DNA of 64,000 bases from Roseithermus sacchariphilus (GTDB taxonomy: Bacteria; Bacteroidota; Rhodothermia; Rhodothermales; MEBIC09517). Positions 48,431-56,438 of the stretch are shown here, piece by piece. The translations under genes were made by a program, and so were the position numbers. Where the stretch lies: positions 186,001-250,000 of the forward strand of contig CP030158.1 in NCBI GenBank assembly GCA_003285105.1, in the 5' to 3' direction. The notes beneath the pieces are model-generated. The model saw only the letters and a list, made by a program, of their open reading frames with translations, was not told the DNA's origin and did not search any database. The number at the start of each line of letters is the position of its first letter. The stretch's first letter is position 1.

Positions 48431-49297
48431 TCAGGAGCCCGGGGCGAGGTCGGGGGCGTAGGCGAAGGCGCCCGGATGCCCGTTCGGCGGCGGGCGGACC
48501 GTGGCCCCGGCGCCCCGGGCGTCGGGGATGGGGACCACGAGCGGGCAGGTGGCGCACGGGTGCCGGGTGACGAGGACGGAGATGTCGAAGGCGCGGCGGA
48601 TGATCTCCGGCGTGAGCACCGCCTCCGGCGGCCCCTCGGCCAGGAGGCGTCCCCGCCGGAGCACGGCGATCCGATCGGCGTGCTGCGCGGCCAGGTTGAG
48701 GTCGTGCAGCACGGCCAGGACCCCCACGCCGGCGGCCGCACACCGGCGCGCCACGCCCAGCACCGCGTGTTGATGGGCCAGGTCCAGGCTGGCGGTCGGC
48801 TCGTCGAGCAGGAGGTAGCGGGCGCCCGGCCCGGAGGCCTCCCAGATCTGCGCCAGGGCCCGGGCCAGGTGGACCCGCTGCTGCTCGCCCCCGGAGAGCG
48901 TGGGGTAGCGGCGGGCGGCGAGGTGCGCCACCCCGGCGGCCTGCATGGCTCCCGCGGCGATCTCGAGGTCACGCGCCGGCGGCGTCCGGTGCGGCGTGCG
49001 CCCGAGCAAGACCACCTCCTGCACGGAGAACCCGAAGCCGAGCGTCGAGTGCTGCGGCAGCACCGCCCGGCGCCGCGCCAGGTGCTCCGGCGCGAAGGCC
49101 CCGAGCGGCCGGCCGTCCAGACACACCGCCCCGCTCGACGGGCGCAGCTCGCCGCTCAGCAGGCGGAGCAGCGTCGTCTTCCCCGCCCCGTTGGCCCCGA
49201 CCACGGCCAGCACCTCGCCCGGCCGGAGCGCGAGCGTCACGCCGTCGACGAGCGTGTTCGGGCCGATGCGGTAGGTGGCGTCGTGCAGATGCATCAT
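48431..49297 (-). CDS. hmuV: Hemin import ATP-binding protein HmuV
   Basis: 288-residue ATPase: Walker [10 protein letters not shown], signature [17 protein letters not shown], Walker [13 protein letters not shown]. Powers haem uptake across the inner membrane with HmuU. Starts in a four-base overlap with the upstream small CxCC gene. Confidence 0.93.
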   Translation of the reverse strand: MMHLHDATYRIGPNTLVDGVTLALRPGEVLAVVGANGAGKTTLLRLLSGELRPSSGAVCLDGRPLGAFAPEHLARRRAVLPQHSTLGFGFSVQEVVLLGRTPHRTPPARDLEIAAGAMQAAGVAHLAARRYPTLSGGEQQRVHLARALAQIWEASGPGARYLLLDEPTASLDLAHQHAVLGVARRCAAAGVGVLAVLHDLNLAAQHADRIAVLRRGRLLAEGPPEAVLTPEIIRRAFDISVLVTRHPCATCPLVVPIPDARGAGATVRPPPNGHPGAFAYAPDLAPGS

Positions 49298-49647
49298 GAG
49301 GCGGGTCGATTCGTGCCCAGCGTCTCCCCCAACAGCGCGTCGAGCTCATCCATCGCCGCCGCGCCGGCGAGCAATTCGCGCAGCTCGTCCATCTCCTCCT
49401 GCGTGAAGGCCAGGCCGATCTGCCGGTTCGCGGTGTGGAGGTGGTAGCAGCGGGCCCCGGCGTGCCGGACCGGATCCACCTCGGGCCTCAGACGGTCGAT
49501 CAGCGTGCGCAGATCGTTGAACCCCCGTCGATCCTGAGCCAGGATGACCGGCCCGAACACCACGTTGAACCATCCGCAGCAGCGACAGCGAAAGACGATG
49601 CCCTGCTCGGTCTGAAACAGCGGGTCGAGGGGATGGGTGCAGCTCAT
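49294..49647 (-). CDS. Small CxCC protein in haem operon, copy A (unknown)
   Basis: 117-residue soluble protein with an N-terminal Cys cluster (Cys21, Cys23, Cys24 in [14 protein letters not shown]) and a helical C-terminus ([20 protein letters not shown]). It may belong to the Bacteroidota family catalogued as DUF6686, which I could not verify. Position between haem permease and ATPase genes, with four-base overlaps on both sides, suggests a role in haem or iron handling. Paralogous to the next entry. Confidence 0.75.
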   Translation of the reverse strand: MSCTHPLDPLFQTEQGIVFRCRCCGWFNVVFGPVILAQDRRGFNDLRTLIDRLRPEVDPVRHAGARCYHLHTANRQIGLAFTQEEMDELRELLAGAAAMDELDALLGETLGTNRPAS

Positions 49648-50027
49648 GATGCTGAAGGGTTGGGAGGGTTGGATGACGGATCGGGGCCCAGCGTCTCCTG
49701 CAGCAGCGCATCGAGTTCGTCCATCGCCGCCGCGCCGGCGAGCAATTCGCGCAGCTCGACCAGGTCGGGCCGGGTGAGCAGGAGGCGGACCTCCACGGGG
49801 GCGTCCGGTGGGGTCAGGCGCAGCACGGCGTAGCTGCCGGCTTCCCACCGGGCGGTAGCGAGGCCGTGCACCTCACGCAGGAGATCGGCGAAGTGCGGCC
49901 GGTCCAGCCGGACGTGGGCCGTGCGGAAGGCCACCTCGTAGCGGTCGCAACACGTGCAGCGCAGCACGTGGCCGTGCGGGGTGTGATAGCGAAAGGGGTC
50001 CTGGAAGCCCGGATAGGGGTGTGCCAT
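49644..50027 (-). CDS. Small CxCC protein in haem operon, copy B (unknown)
   Basis: 127-residue paralogue: Cys24, Cys26, Cys27 in LRCTCCDRYEVAFR, and a C-terminal [18 protein letters not shown] nearly identical to copy A. The DNA encoding that tail is the same over about 39 bp in both copies. Overlaps copy A by four bases and follows hmuU by 34. Function unknown. Confidence 0.75.
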   Translation of the reverse strand: MAHPYPGFQDPFRYHTPHGHVLRCTCCDRYEVAFRTAHVRLDRPHFADLLREVHGLATARWEAGSYAVLRLTPPDAPVEVRLLLTRPDLVELRELLAGAAAMDELDALLQETLGPDPSSNPPNPSAS

Positions 50028-50061
50028 GACAGGCAAGAGTCTGGGTCGATCAGGAGGTCGA

Positions 50062-51213
50062 TCAGGAGGCCGACCAGGCGGTACGTTGCCGGCGCAGAAG
50101 CAAGGCGAGGAAGAAAGGCGCACCGGCCAGCGCGGTGAGGATGCCGATGGGGATCTCGGCCGGCTGCACCACGGTGCGGGCCAGCAGGTCGGCGGCTACC
50201 AGCAACACCGCCCCCAGCAGGGCCGAGGCCGGCACCAGCACGCGATGATCCGGGCCGAGCAGGAGCCGCCCCAGATGCGGGACGACCAGCCCCACGAAGC
50301 CGATCAGCCCGCTCACGGCTGTGGCCCCGCCCACGGTCAGGGCCGCCAGGGCGATCACGCGCCGCTTCGTGCGCTCCGTGTTCACCCCGAGGTGTCGCGC
50401 CTCGGCTTCTCCGAGCAGCATCACATTGAGCGCCCGGGCCAGGCGGGGGGCCGCGAGCAACGCCGCTCCCACCAGCGGCGCCACCACGGCCAGGGCCCCC
50501 CACGTGGCCCCGCCCAGGCTACCGAGGGTCCAGAAGGTCAGGTCGCGGAGTTGCCCGTCGTCCGAGAGCAGGACGAGCACCCCGGTGCCGGCTCCGCAGA
50601 GGGCGTTGAGCGCGATCCCGGCCAGCAGCATCGTCGTGACCGAGGTGGTACGGCCCCGGGTGGCGAGGCGGTAGACGAGCAGCGCCACGGCCAGCCCGCC
50701 GGCGAAGGCGGCCGCCGCCACGCCGAAGGCCCCGAGCACCGACGCCATGGCGCCCGGCACCAGCGCCCCCAGCACGATCATCGACGCCGCCCCCAGCGCC
50801 GCTCCGCTGGACACGCCGATGAGGCCGGGGTCGGCCAGGGGGTTGCGGAACAGGCCCTGCAGGTAGGCGCCGCTCACCGCCAGCCCGGCCCCCACGAGCA
50901 CGCCCATCAACACCCGCGGCAGCCGGATCCCGGTGAGTACCAGCGCCTGCTGCACCTCATACTCCCACGGCAGCGCCACCCCCACGTGGGCCGCCAGGAT
51001 CGCCAGCACCTGCGCCGGCGCGATCCGCACCGCCCCGATGCCGACGGCCAGCAGGACCACCCCGCCGAGCACCACCGCCAGCCCGGCCAGCACCACGACC
51101 GCCCGACGGCGAGCCGCCGCCGGGCGCGCTGCCGGGGCCGCTGCGCCGGGGTCCGTGGCCCCCTCCGGCAGCACCACGTCCAGGGAGGCGGACAGAGGCA
51201 GGGCGGTGTTCAT
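50062..51213 (-). CDS. hmuU: Hemin ABC permease HmuU (FecCD family)
   Basis: 383-residue polytopic permease. Family blocks: ILAAHVGVALPWEYEVQQAL near the start, LRLPRVLMGVLVGAGLAVSG-type region (IRLPRVLMGVLVGAGLA), GLFRNPLADPGLIGVSSGA, and the cytoplasmic coupling and GFVGLVVPHLGRLLLGPDH segments. Start overlaps the hmuT stop by four bases. Confidence 0.93.
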   Translation of the reverse strand: MNTALPLSASLDVVLPEGATDPGAAAPAARPAAARRRAVVVLAGLAVVLGGVVLLAVGIGAVRIAPAQVLAILAAHVGVALPWEYEVQQALVLTGIRLPRVLMGVLVGAGLAVSGAYLQGLFRNPLADPGLIGVSSGAALGAASMIVLGALVPGAMASVLGAFGVAAAAFAGGLAVALLVYRLATRGRTTSVTTMLLAGIALNALCGAGTGVLVLLSDDGQLRDLTFWTLGSLGGATWGALAVVAPLVGAALLAAPRLARALNVMLLGEAEARHLGVNTERTKRRVIALAALTVGGATAVSGLIGFVGLVVPHLGRLLLGPDHRVLVPASALLGAVLLVAADLLARTVVQPAEIPIGILTALAGAPFFLALLLRRQRTAWSAS

Positions 51214-52163
51214 CGGCGGCCTCCCTCCTCGCCCGCGGGCCGCTCCGAGCGCAGCGCCCGGGAGAGCCGCAGCACCCCCTCGCCCAGGCGCGGGCCGAAG
51301 GACAACAGCAGGGCATCGTCCACCGCCACGACGCGCCGCTGCCGGCCGGCCGGGGTCAGCGCCAGCCCCGGCTGCCGCAACAGCCCGTCCACCCCGCCCA
51401 GGCTCTCCAGCCCGCGCTGCGGGACGACGATCACCTCCGGCGCCGCGGCCACGGCGGCTTCGGCCGTGAGCGGGCGGTAGCCCTCGTACGCCGTGACGAC
51501 GTTCTCGCCACCGGCCAGGCGAATCACGGCATCGGCCGCCGTGGCCCGCCCGGCCACGTTGACCAGCCCGGCGCCCCGCGCGTAGATGAACAGCACCCGG
51601 GGCGACGCCGCCCCCTGCTGCGGCCGCGCCGCGGCCAGCTCAGCCTCCATGCGGGCGACGATCTGCTCCCCGGCGGCGTCCCGGCCGAGCGCACGCGCCA
51701 GCGTGCGGATGCGATGCACCGCCGCCTCCACCGTGTGCGCCTCCTCCAGCAGCAGCACCGGCACCCCCGCCGCCCGGAGTTGCTCGATCACGGCCGGCGG
51801 CCCCAGCCCCTCCGGCGCAACGACCAGCGTGGGGCGCTGTGCCAGGATGCCCTCGGCCGACGCCTGCCGGTAATACCCCAGCCGCGGCTTCTCCAGCACG
51901 TCCGGCGGGTACAGGCTCGACGCGTCCGCCGCCACCACCCGGTCGCCCAGCCCCAGGGCGTAGACGATCTCCGTGATCGCCCCGCCCAGCGTGACCAGCC
52001 GCCGGGTGTCCTCCACCCGCGTCGCCACACCGTCCACGCCTCGTACCGGCTCGCTCGTAGCCGGCTCGCTCGTAGCCGGCTGGGCCTGCAACCCCATCGG
52101 CAGGACCACGAGCCAGCCCATCATCCAACCCATCCATCGACGCATCATCGGCCCCTCCCTCAT
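51210..52163 (-). CDS. hmuT: Hemin-binding periplasmic protein HmuT
   Basis: 317-residue substrate-binding protein of the FepB/BtuF fold with a signal peptide (MGWLVVLPMGLQAQ). LVTLGGAITEIVYALGLGDR and GYYRQASAEGILAQRPTLV are typical. A near-duplicate PATSEPATSEP follows the signal peptide. The ATG at 52163 overlaps the hmuY stop by four bases, which favours it over the internal Met codons. Confidence 0.92.
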   Translation of the reverse strand: MREGPMMRRWMGWMMGWLVVLPMGLQAQPATSEPATSEPVRGVDGVATRVEDTRRLVTLGGAITEIVYALGLGDRVVAADASSLYPPDVLEKPRLGYYRQASAEGILAQRPTLVVAPEGLGPPAVIEQLRAAGVPVLLLEEAHTVEAAVHRIRTLARALGRDAAGEQIVARMEAELAAARPQQGAASPRVLFIYARGAGLVNVAGRATAADAVIRLAGGENVVTAYEGYRPLTAEAAVAAAPEVIVVPQRGLESLGGVDGLLRQPGLALTPAGRQRRVVAVDDALLLSFGPRLGEGVLRLSRALRSERPAGEEGGRR

Positions 52164-52858
52164 TCGGTGGTCAGATCCCGCGAGCCGTCCGGCTGCAGCA
52201 CGTACTCGAACGTGTAGTACCGGCTGGGCGCCGTCGGGTCCGGCGGATCGGGGTTGCCCTTGTAGTAGCTCAGAATCCGGAGCTTCGCGTAGTTCCCACT
52301 GGCCGACCGGAGCACGATGGTACGGCCCGGAATCGGCGCGACCAGGTTGTTCTGCGGGTTGTAGTTGTACCAGCCATTGTCCGACCCCGTGCAGATCGCG
52401 TAAGGCGGACCGGGCACCGGACCGGCCGGCGTCTGCACCGCCGGGCAGGTGTTTTCCCCGTCGGCCACGTACCCGTCGGCCGGGGCTTCGGTGACGTCGG
52501 CAAAGGGCACGGCCAGCAACTGCGCCACCGCATCGCCCGGGCCACTCGTCCCCCCGTTGAAGATGATCGTCGTCCCACGGAAGCCGATGTCCCAGACCGT
52601 GGAGACGGAATCCTGCTGCCGGACGGCGGCATCCGTCTCGGACGAGGACAGCACGACCTCACCGGCTTCGAGATCGTAGAGCGTGAACAGGTTGTTGCTG
52701 ATCGGAGCACCGGTCTCCGGGTCCCGGCCGGACGTCGGATCGGCCTCGATGTCTGCGGCCAGGCGGACGTTGAGCGGCTCAGGCTCGGGCTCGGGACCGG
52801 TGGTATCGCAGGCCGCCAGCAGGAGCGACCCCATCAACACGACGAACAGAATACGCAT
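52160..52858 (-). CDS. hmuY: HmuY-family haem-binding lipoprotein
   Basis: 232-residue lipoprotein (VVLMGSLLLAAC, lipidated Cys17) with an acidic Pro-Glu stretch and a beta-rich domain of HmuY type (WDIGFRGTTIIFNGG; YAKLRILSYYKGN; YYTFEYVLQ). In Bacteroidota HmuY captures haem at the surface and passes it to HmuR. ATG 52858 lies 26 bases after hmuR; the upstream open frame is not used. Confidence 0.9.
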   Translation of the reverse strand: MRILFVVLMGSLLLAACDTTGPEPEPEPLNVRLAADIEADPTSGRDPETGAPISNNLFTLYDLEAGEVVLSSSETDAAVRQQDSVSTVWDIGFRGTTIIFNGGTSGPGDAVAQLLAVPFADVTEAPADGYVADGENTCPAVQTPAGPVPGPPYAICTGSDNGWYNYNPQNNLVAPIPGRTIVLRSASGNYAKLRILSYYKGNPDPPDPTAPSRYYTFEYVLQPDGSRDLTTE

Positions 52859-52884
52859 GGGAATACGACAGAGCATGATCGGGT

Positions 52885-55023
52885 TCACAGGGAAAGACGA
52901 AGGGCGGCGTACCACCGCCGCCCGGGCAGGGACGGCACGTACGCCGGACGGGTGACGTCGAAGAGGTTGTCCACGCCGAGTTGCACCTCGGCCTCGGCCC
53001 GCCGGGCCAGCGGGAACGCCCGGGTGAGGGTGGCATCGAAGACCGCGTACGCCGGGACGAACTCATCGGGGCGGTTGGCCAGGCCGTTGCCGTCCAAGTC
53101 GCTGTACCCGTAGCGGCTGCGCCAGCGGCCCCGGAGGCTGGCCGTCAGGTCGGACGGCAGGTGGTCGTAGCGCACCTGAAGCGTGGCCGCATGAGGAGAG
53201 CGGCCGAACAGGCCGGTGTAGTCCGCCACCCCCAGGCGATACTCCCGCCCGCCCGGGTCGCGTCCGTACACGGTGCCGCGTTCGAGCGCCCGGACGACCT
53301 CCCGGTCGCGGGCCTGCAGGAACTGATACCCCAGCGCCACCTCGGCCCGATGGCCCGGCCCTACCGGCGGATGCAGCCGCACCTCGGCCTCGACCCCACG
53401 GGTGTAGATCCGGGCCAGGTTGAAGTAGCCGTAGACGAACTGCCCGTTCGTCTTACGCGCCACCGGCTGCGTCTCGATCAGGTCGTGGACGTCGTTGTAG
53501 AAGCCGTTCACCGTGACCGCCAGCCCGGGCCCGGGCTGGACCGTCCCGCCCACGTTGACGGCCACGGAGCTTTCGGCACGCAGCGGATCGAGCCCGGCCG
53601 GGTCGAGCAGCACCTGATCGAGTTGCCCATCGGCCTGCAAGCGCGCGATGCCCTCGGCCAGGCGGGTGGAGCCGAAGACGGAATAGCCGGCGGCGGCATT
53701 CGTGAAGGCCAGGTAGAGCTGGCGGAACGCCGGCGCTTTGAAGCCGCTGCCGATGCTGGCACGGAGCCGGAGCGCCTCGGCCGGCTTCAGGAGCAGCGCC
53801 AACCGGGGGGTCAGCCGGGCGGCATAATCGTCGTGGGCATCGTAGCGCGCGCTCGCGTTGAGCTCCACGGAGGCGCCGGGGAGCCAGGCGTGCTGCAGGA
53901 AGGCGTAGCGCTGCCGGGCCTCGGGGAAGGCCCGGTCGGCCTCGCCCGCATAGCGATCTCCCCCGAGCCGCTCCTGCACCAGGCCGGCGCCGACGCTGGT
54001 GAGGTGGCGCGCGCTCCAGAGGGCGTCGAGTTGCGCCTCGGCCTTGAGGTACCGCTGGTCGAAGTCGTCGGCATAGTACAGGGCATCATCCTGCTGCCGG
54101 CGCTGCCGCACCCGGGTCCGGTAGCCCGCGCCGTAGAGCGTGGTGGTGAGGCGAAACCGATCGGCCAGACGCAGCATGGCCTCCGGGTGCAGGCTCCAGT
54201 CGACCCGGTGGCCCCGGTCGTCGTACCGCACCGCCGCGCCGTCCGGCCCCGTCAGCGCGAAGCCCCCCTGCTGATCCTGCCGGCTGATCCGCCCCCCGAG
54301 GCGGACCTCCAGCCGCTCCGCGGCGTCCCAGCGCAGCCGCGCGTCCGCCGTCCAGTCGGTGAACGCCGGGGCCGTCGGGCCGAAGGAGGCCGGCGTCAGG
54401 TCGTAACCGTCCGAGGCATAGCGGTTGAGCAGCAGCCGCAGCCCGGCCCGCTCCCGCCCCACCCCGGCCGAGAGCGTCGCCTCCGACGTACCGAAGGAGC
54501 CGGCACGCAGGGTGGCGCTCAGCTGCTCGCCCTGGTCGGGGAGGGCGGTGATCAGGTTGACCACGCCGGCCAGGGCCTCGCTCCCGTAGAGGGACGAGGA
54601 CGGCCCGCGGACGATCTCGACGCGCTCCAGCCCCTGCACCATCAGCCGGTCCAGGTCGAGCGTGCCGGCCGTGCGGCCGATCACCGGCTCGCCGTCGAGC
54701 AGGATGAGGGTGTATTCCGGCGCGAAGCCCTGCACCTGCAGGCCGGTCCCGTGGTCGTCGAAGAGCAGCAGACCGGGCACCGTCACGAGCACCTCGCTCA
54801 AGCGGGTCGCCCCCTGGCGGCGCATCGCCTCGGCGGAAAGCACCGTCGTGGGCACGGCAACGTCTTCGAGCGCCTTCTCCGCACGGGTGGCCGTCACGAC
54901 GATGGGGCGCAGCACGACGCTACGCAGCGTGTCGGCGCCTCCCCCGGGGGTCGGCTGCGCCGCCACGCGTCCCACCCCCAGCACGGCCCCCAGCCAGATC
55001 ACACAGATCGCCCGGTACGTCAT
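52885..55023 (-). CDS. hmuR: TonB-dependent haem receptor HmuR
   Basis: 712-residue outer-membrane receptor with signal peptide and TonB box region (VVTATRAEKALEDVAVPTTV). The plug has ILLDGEPVIGRTAGTLDL and ERVEIVRGPSSSLYGSEALAG. A 22-strand barrel ends in a final strand WYAALRLSL. First gene of the haem operon behind a promoter overlapped by a 27-bp palindrome. Confidence 0.93.
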   Translation of the reverse strand: MTYRAICVIWLGAVLGVGRVAAQPTPGGGADTLRSVVLRPIVVTATRAEKALEDVAVPTTVLSAEAMRRQGATRLSEVLVTVPGLLLFDDHGTGLQVQGFAPEYTLILLDGEPVIGRTAGTLDLDRLMVQGLERVEIVRGPSSSLYGSEALAGVVNLITALPDQGEQLSATLRAGSFGTSEATLSAGVGRERAGLRLLLNRYASDGYDLTPASFGPTAPAFTDWTADARLRWDAAERLEVRLGGRISRQDQQGGFALTGPDGAAVRYDDRGHRVDWSLHPEAMLRLADRFRLTTTLYGAGYRTRVRQRRQQDDALYYADDFDQRYLKAEAQLDALWSARHLTSVGAGLVQERLGGDRYAGEADRAFPEARQRYAFLQHAWLPGASVELNASARYDAHDDYAARLTPRLALLLKPAEALRLRASIGSGFKAPAFRQLYLAFTNAAAGYSVFGSTRLAEGIARLQADGQLDQVLLDPAGLDPLRAESSVAVNVGGTVQPGPGLAVTVNGFYNDVHDLIETQPVARKTNGQFVYGYFNLARIYTRGVEAEVRLHPPVGPGHRAEVALGYQFLQARDREVVRALERGTVYGRDPGGREYRLGVADYTGLFGRSPHAATLQVRYDHLPSDLTASLRGRWRSRYGYSDLDGNGLANRPDEFVPAYAVFDATLTRAFPLARRAEAEVQLGVDNLFDVTRPAYVPSLPGRRWYAALRLSL

Positions 55024-55043
55024 GAATGCAGCAGTAGCTCGCT

Positions 55044-55070
55044 ATTAATTTAGACTGAGTCTAGATTAAT
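55044..55070. promoter_or_regulatory. 27-bp palindromic operator of the haem operon
   Basis: Half sites ATTAAT(T/C)TAGACT on either side of one central base (55057), with one mismatch in 13. It covers the hmuR -10 box and the presumed start site, so repressor binding is predicted. The responsible regulator (Fur- or DtxR/MntR-type) is not known. It is the clearest operator in the window. Confidence 0.85.
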
Positions 55071-55091
55071 GAGCCAGACGCAGGGAGTCAA
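55063..55091 (-). promoter_or_regulatory. Sigma70-type promoter of the haem operon
   Basis: On the minus strand TTGACT (55091-55086), 17 bp, TAATCT (55068-55063), about 40 bases upstream of the hmuR start and overlapping the palindrome. Confidence 0.8.
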
Positions 55092-55156
55092 TCCTTCCAG
55101 CGGACTTCACAGAAAAAAAGAGCGGGCGGATGCCGAGCGGGCGGAGGGGCCGGGGC

Positions 55157-55627
55157 TCAGTATGCGATGCGAGCCGGGTAGGCCCGCCAGGCCTCGAAGG
55201 GGGCCTGCGCCTCCTCGCGCAGGAGCGGCACCATCGGGATCCGGCGCGCCTCGGGCGGACGGGTGAGTTCCTCGTAGATGTGCGCGTCGTCGAAGCCGGC
55301 CGCGGCGGCATCGGCGCGCGTGGCGGCGTAGCACACCCGCGCCGGACGGGCCCAGTAGACGGCCCCCATGCACATGGGGCACGGCTCGCAGGTGGTGTAG
55401 AGCGTGCACCCGGTCAGCTGAAACGTACCGAGCGCCCGGCAGGCCTCCCGGATGGCGACGATCTCGGCGTGGGCCGTCGGGTCGTTGGCCGTCGTCACCT
55501 GATTCGTGCCGCGCCCGATGATGGCTCCGTCGCGGACGACCAGGGCGGCAAACGGTCCGCCTCGCCCGGCCCGCACGTTCTCGACGGCCATCTCGATGGC
55601 GGTTTGCATGAAGTCGCGATCGGTCAT
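55157..55627 (-). CDS. Nucleoside/guanine deaminase (CMP-dCMP deaminase superfamily)
   Basis: 156-residue zinc deaminase: His53-Ala-Glu55 (TAHAEIVAIRE) and the PCPMC zinc cysteines (Cys83, Cys86). The C-terminal IYEELTRPPEARRIPMVPL resembles bacterial guanine deaminase GuaD rather than TadA, so guanine is the likely substrate. ATG 55627 starts MTDRDFMQTAIEMA. Confidence 0.85.
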   Translation of the reverse strand: MTDRDFMQTAIEMAVENVRAGRGGPFAALVVRDGAIIGRGTNQVTTANDPTAHAEIVAIREACRALGTFQLTGCTLYTTCEPCPMCMGAVYWARPARVCYAATRADAAAAGFDDAHIYEELTRPPEARRIPMVPLLREEAQAPFEAWRAYPARIAY

Positions 55628-55702
55628 AACGGAAGCGGGATCATGGGAAGAAAGGAAAGGCACGCCCCCGGCCTTCGAACCCATCGGAGCGGGCACCGCT
55701 CC

Positions 55703-56218
55703 TCACTCCCCCATCATCCGAAGCGGCAGGAGCACCAGGAGCACGAAGCACACGACGGCACAGGCAAAAAAGGCATCGCTGAGGAGGGCGTCGGCTTCCA
55801 GCCAGCCGACCCGGCCCAGCAGGTAGTGCCAGTCGTGGATCGACCGGCTACCGCCCAGCAGCGGCAGGGCGCGGGCACGGGCGTCTCCGGCGTAGACGCT
55901 GATGTTGATGAAGTTGTGCCCGAGCCAGAGCAGCGAGAGCTGCACCCCGAAGCGGTAATGATGAACCAGGAAGTGCCCGACGAGGATCGAGGGCAGGAGG
56001 ATCTGCATGAGCGTCCCGCCGAGCACGTGCATGACGGGTCCGAAGAACCGGAAAACGAAGTGACCCGCTTCGTGGATGATGAGGTCGGCGTGATCGAGAA
56101 ACGTGTAGCGCCCCCGGTTGAGCACGAAGAAGAGGCAGACCGGCAGGAGCACGAGCGAGGGCACCCATTCGCGCAGGGTGTCCCGGTGCCGGTTCCAGAC
56201 GTCGATCCAGGCGTGCAT
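55703..56218 (-). CDS. Membrane protein with HEAGH metallopeptidase-like motif
   Basis: 171-residue membrane protein with hydrophobic helices near residues 18-35, 55-80 and 150-168. It contains a HExxH motif (His49-Glu50-x-x-His53 in LIIHEAGHFVF) like M50 site-2 proteases. A possible third ligand (DWHYLLG region) is only a guess, and the usual M50 NxxPxxxLDG is not seen. Proteolytic activity is therefore unproven. Confidence 0.65.
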   Translation of the reverse strand: MHAWIDVWNRHRDTLREWVPSLVLLPVCLFFVLNRGRYTFLDHADLIIHEAGHFVFRFFGPVMHVLGGTLMQILLPSILVGHFLVHHYRFGVQLSLLWLGHNFINISVYAGDARARALPLLGGSRSIHDWHYLLGRVGWLEADALLSDAFFACAVVCFVLLVLLPLRMMGE

Positions 56219-56319
56219 GAGGCAGGCGGGGCGGGCCGTGGGGTTCCCTGCCGTATCGTCGGTTCGGGCATCCGACTTGAGCCGCCGGCTCCGGCCGGGC
56301 CGGCCCCGAGGGCATTCTT

Positions 56320-56347
56320 AACATACCGGCCCTGCCCTTTTTGACAA
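56320..56347 (-). promoter_or_regulatory. Possible promoter of the HEAGH gene
   Basis: On the minus strand TTGTCA (56347-56342), 16 bp, TATGTT (56325-56320), about 100 bases upstream of the start codon. Confidence 0.45.
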
Positions 56348-56438
56348 CAAACCGTTAACATGGGCCGGGTCGCCAGACGCACGACCCTCCGCCTTCCTGC
56401 TGCGCCGGAAGGGGCTCTCGCGAAGCCCCTCGACCGCC

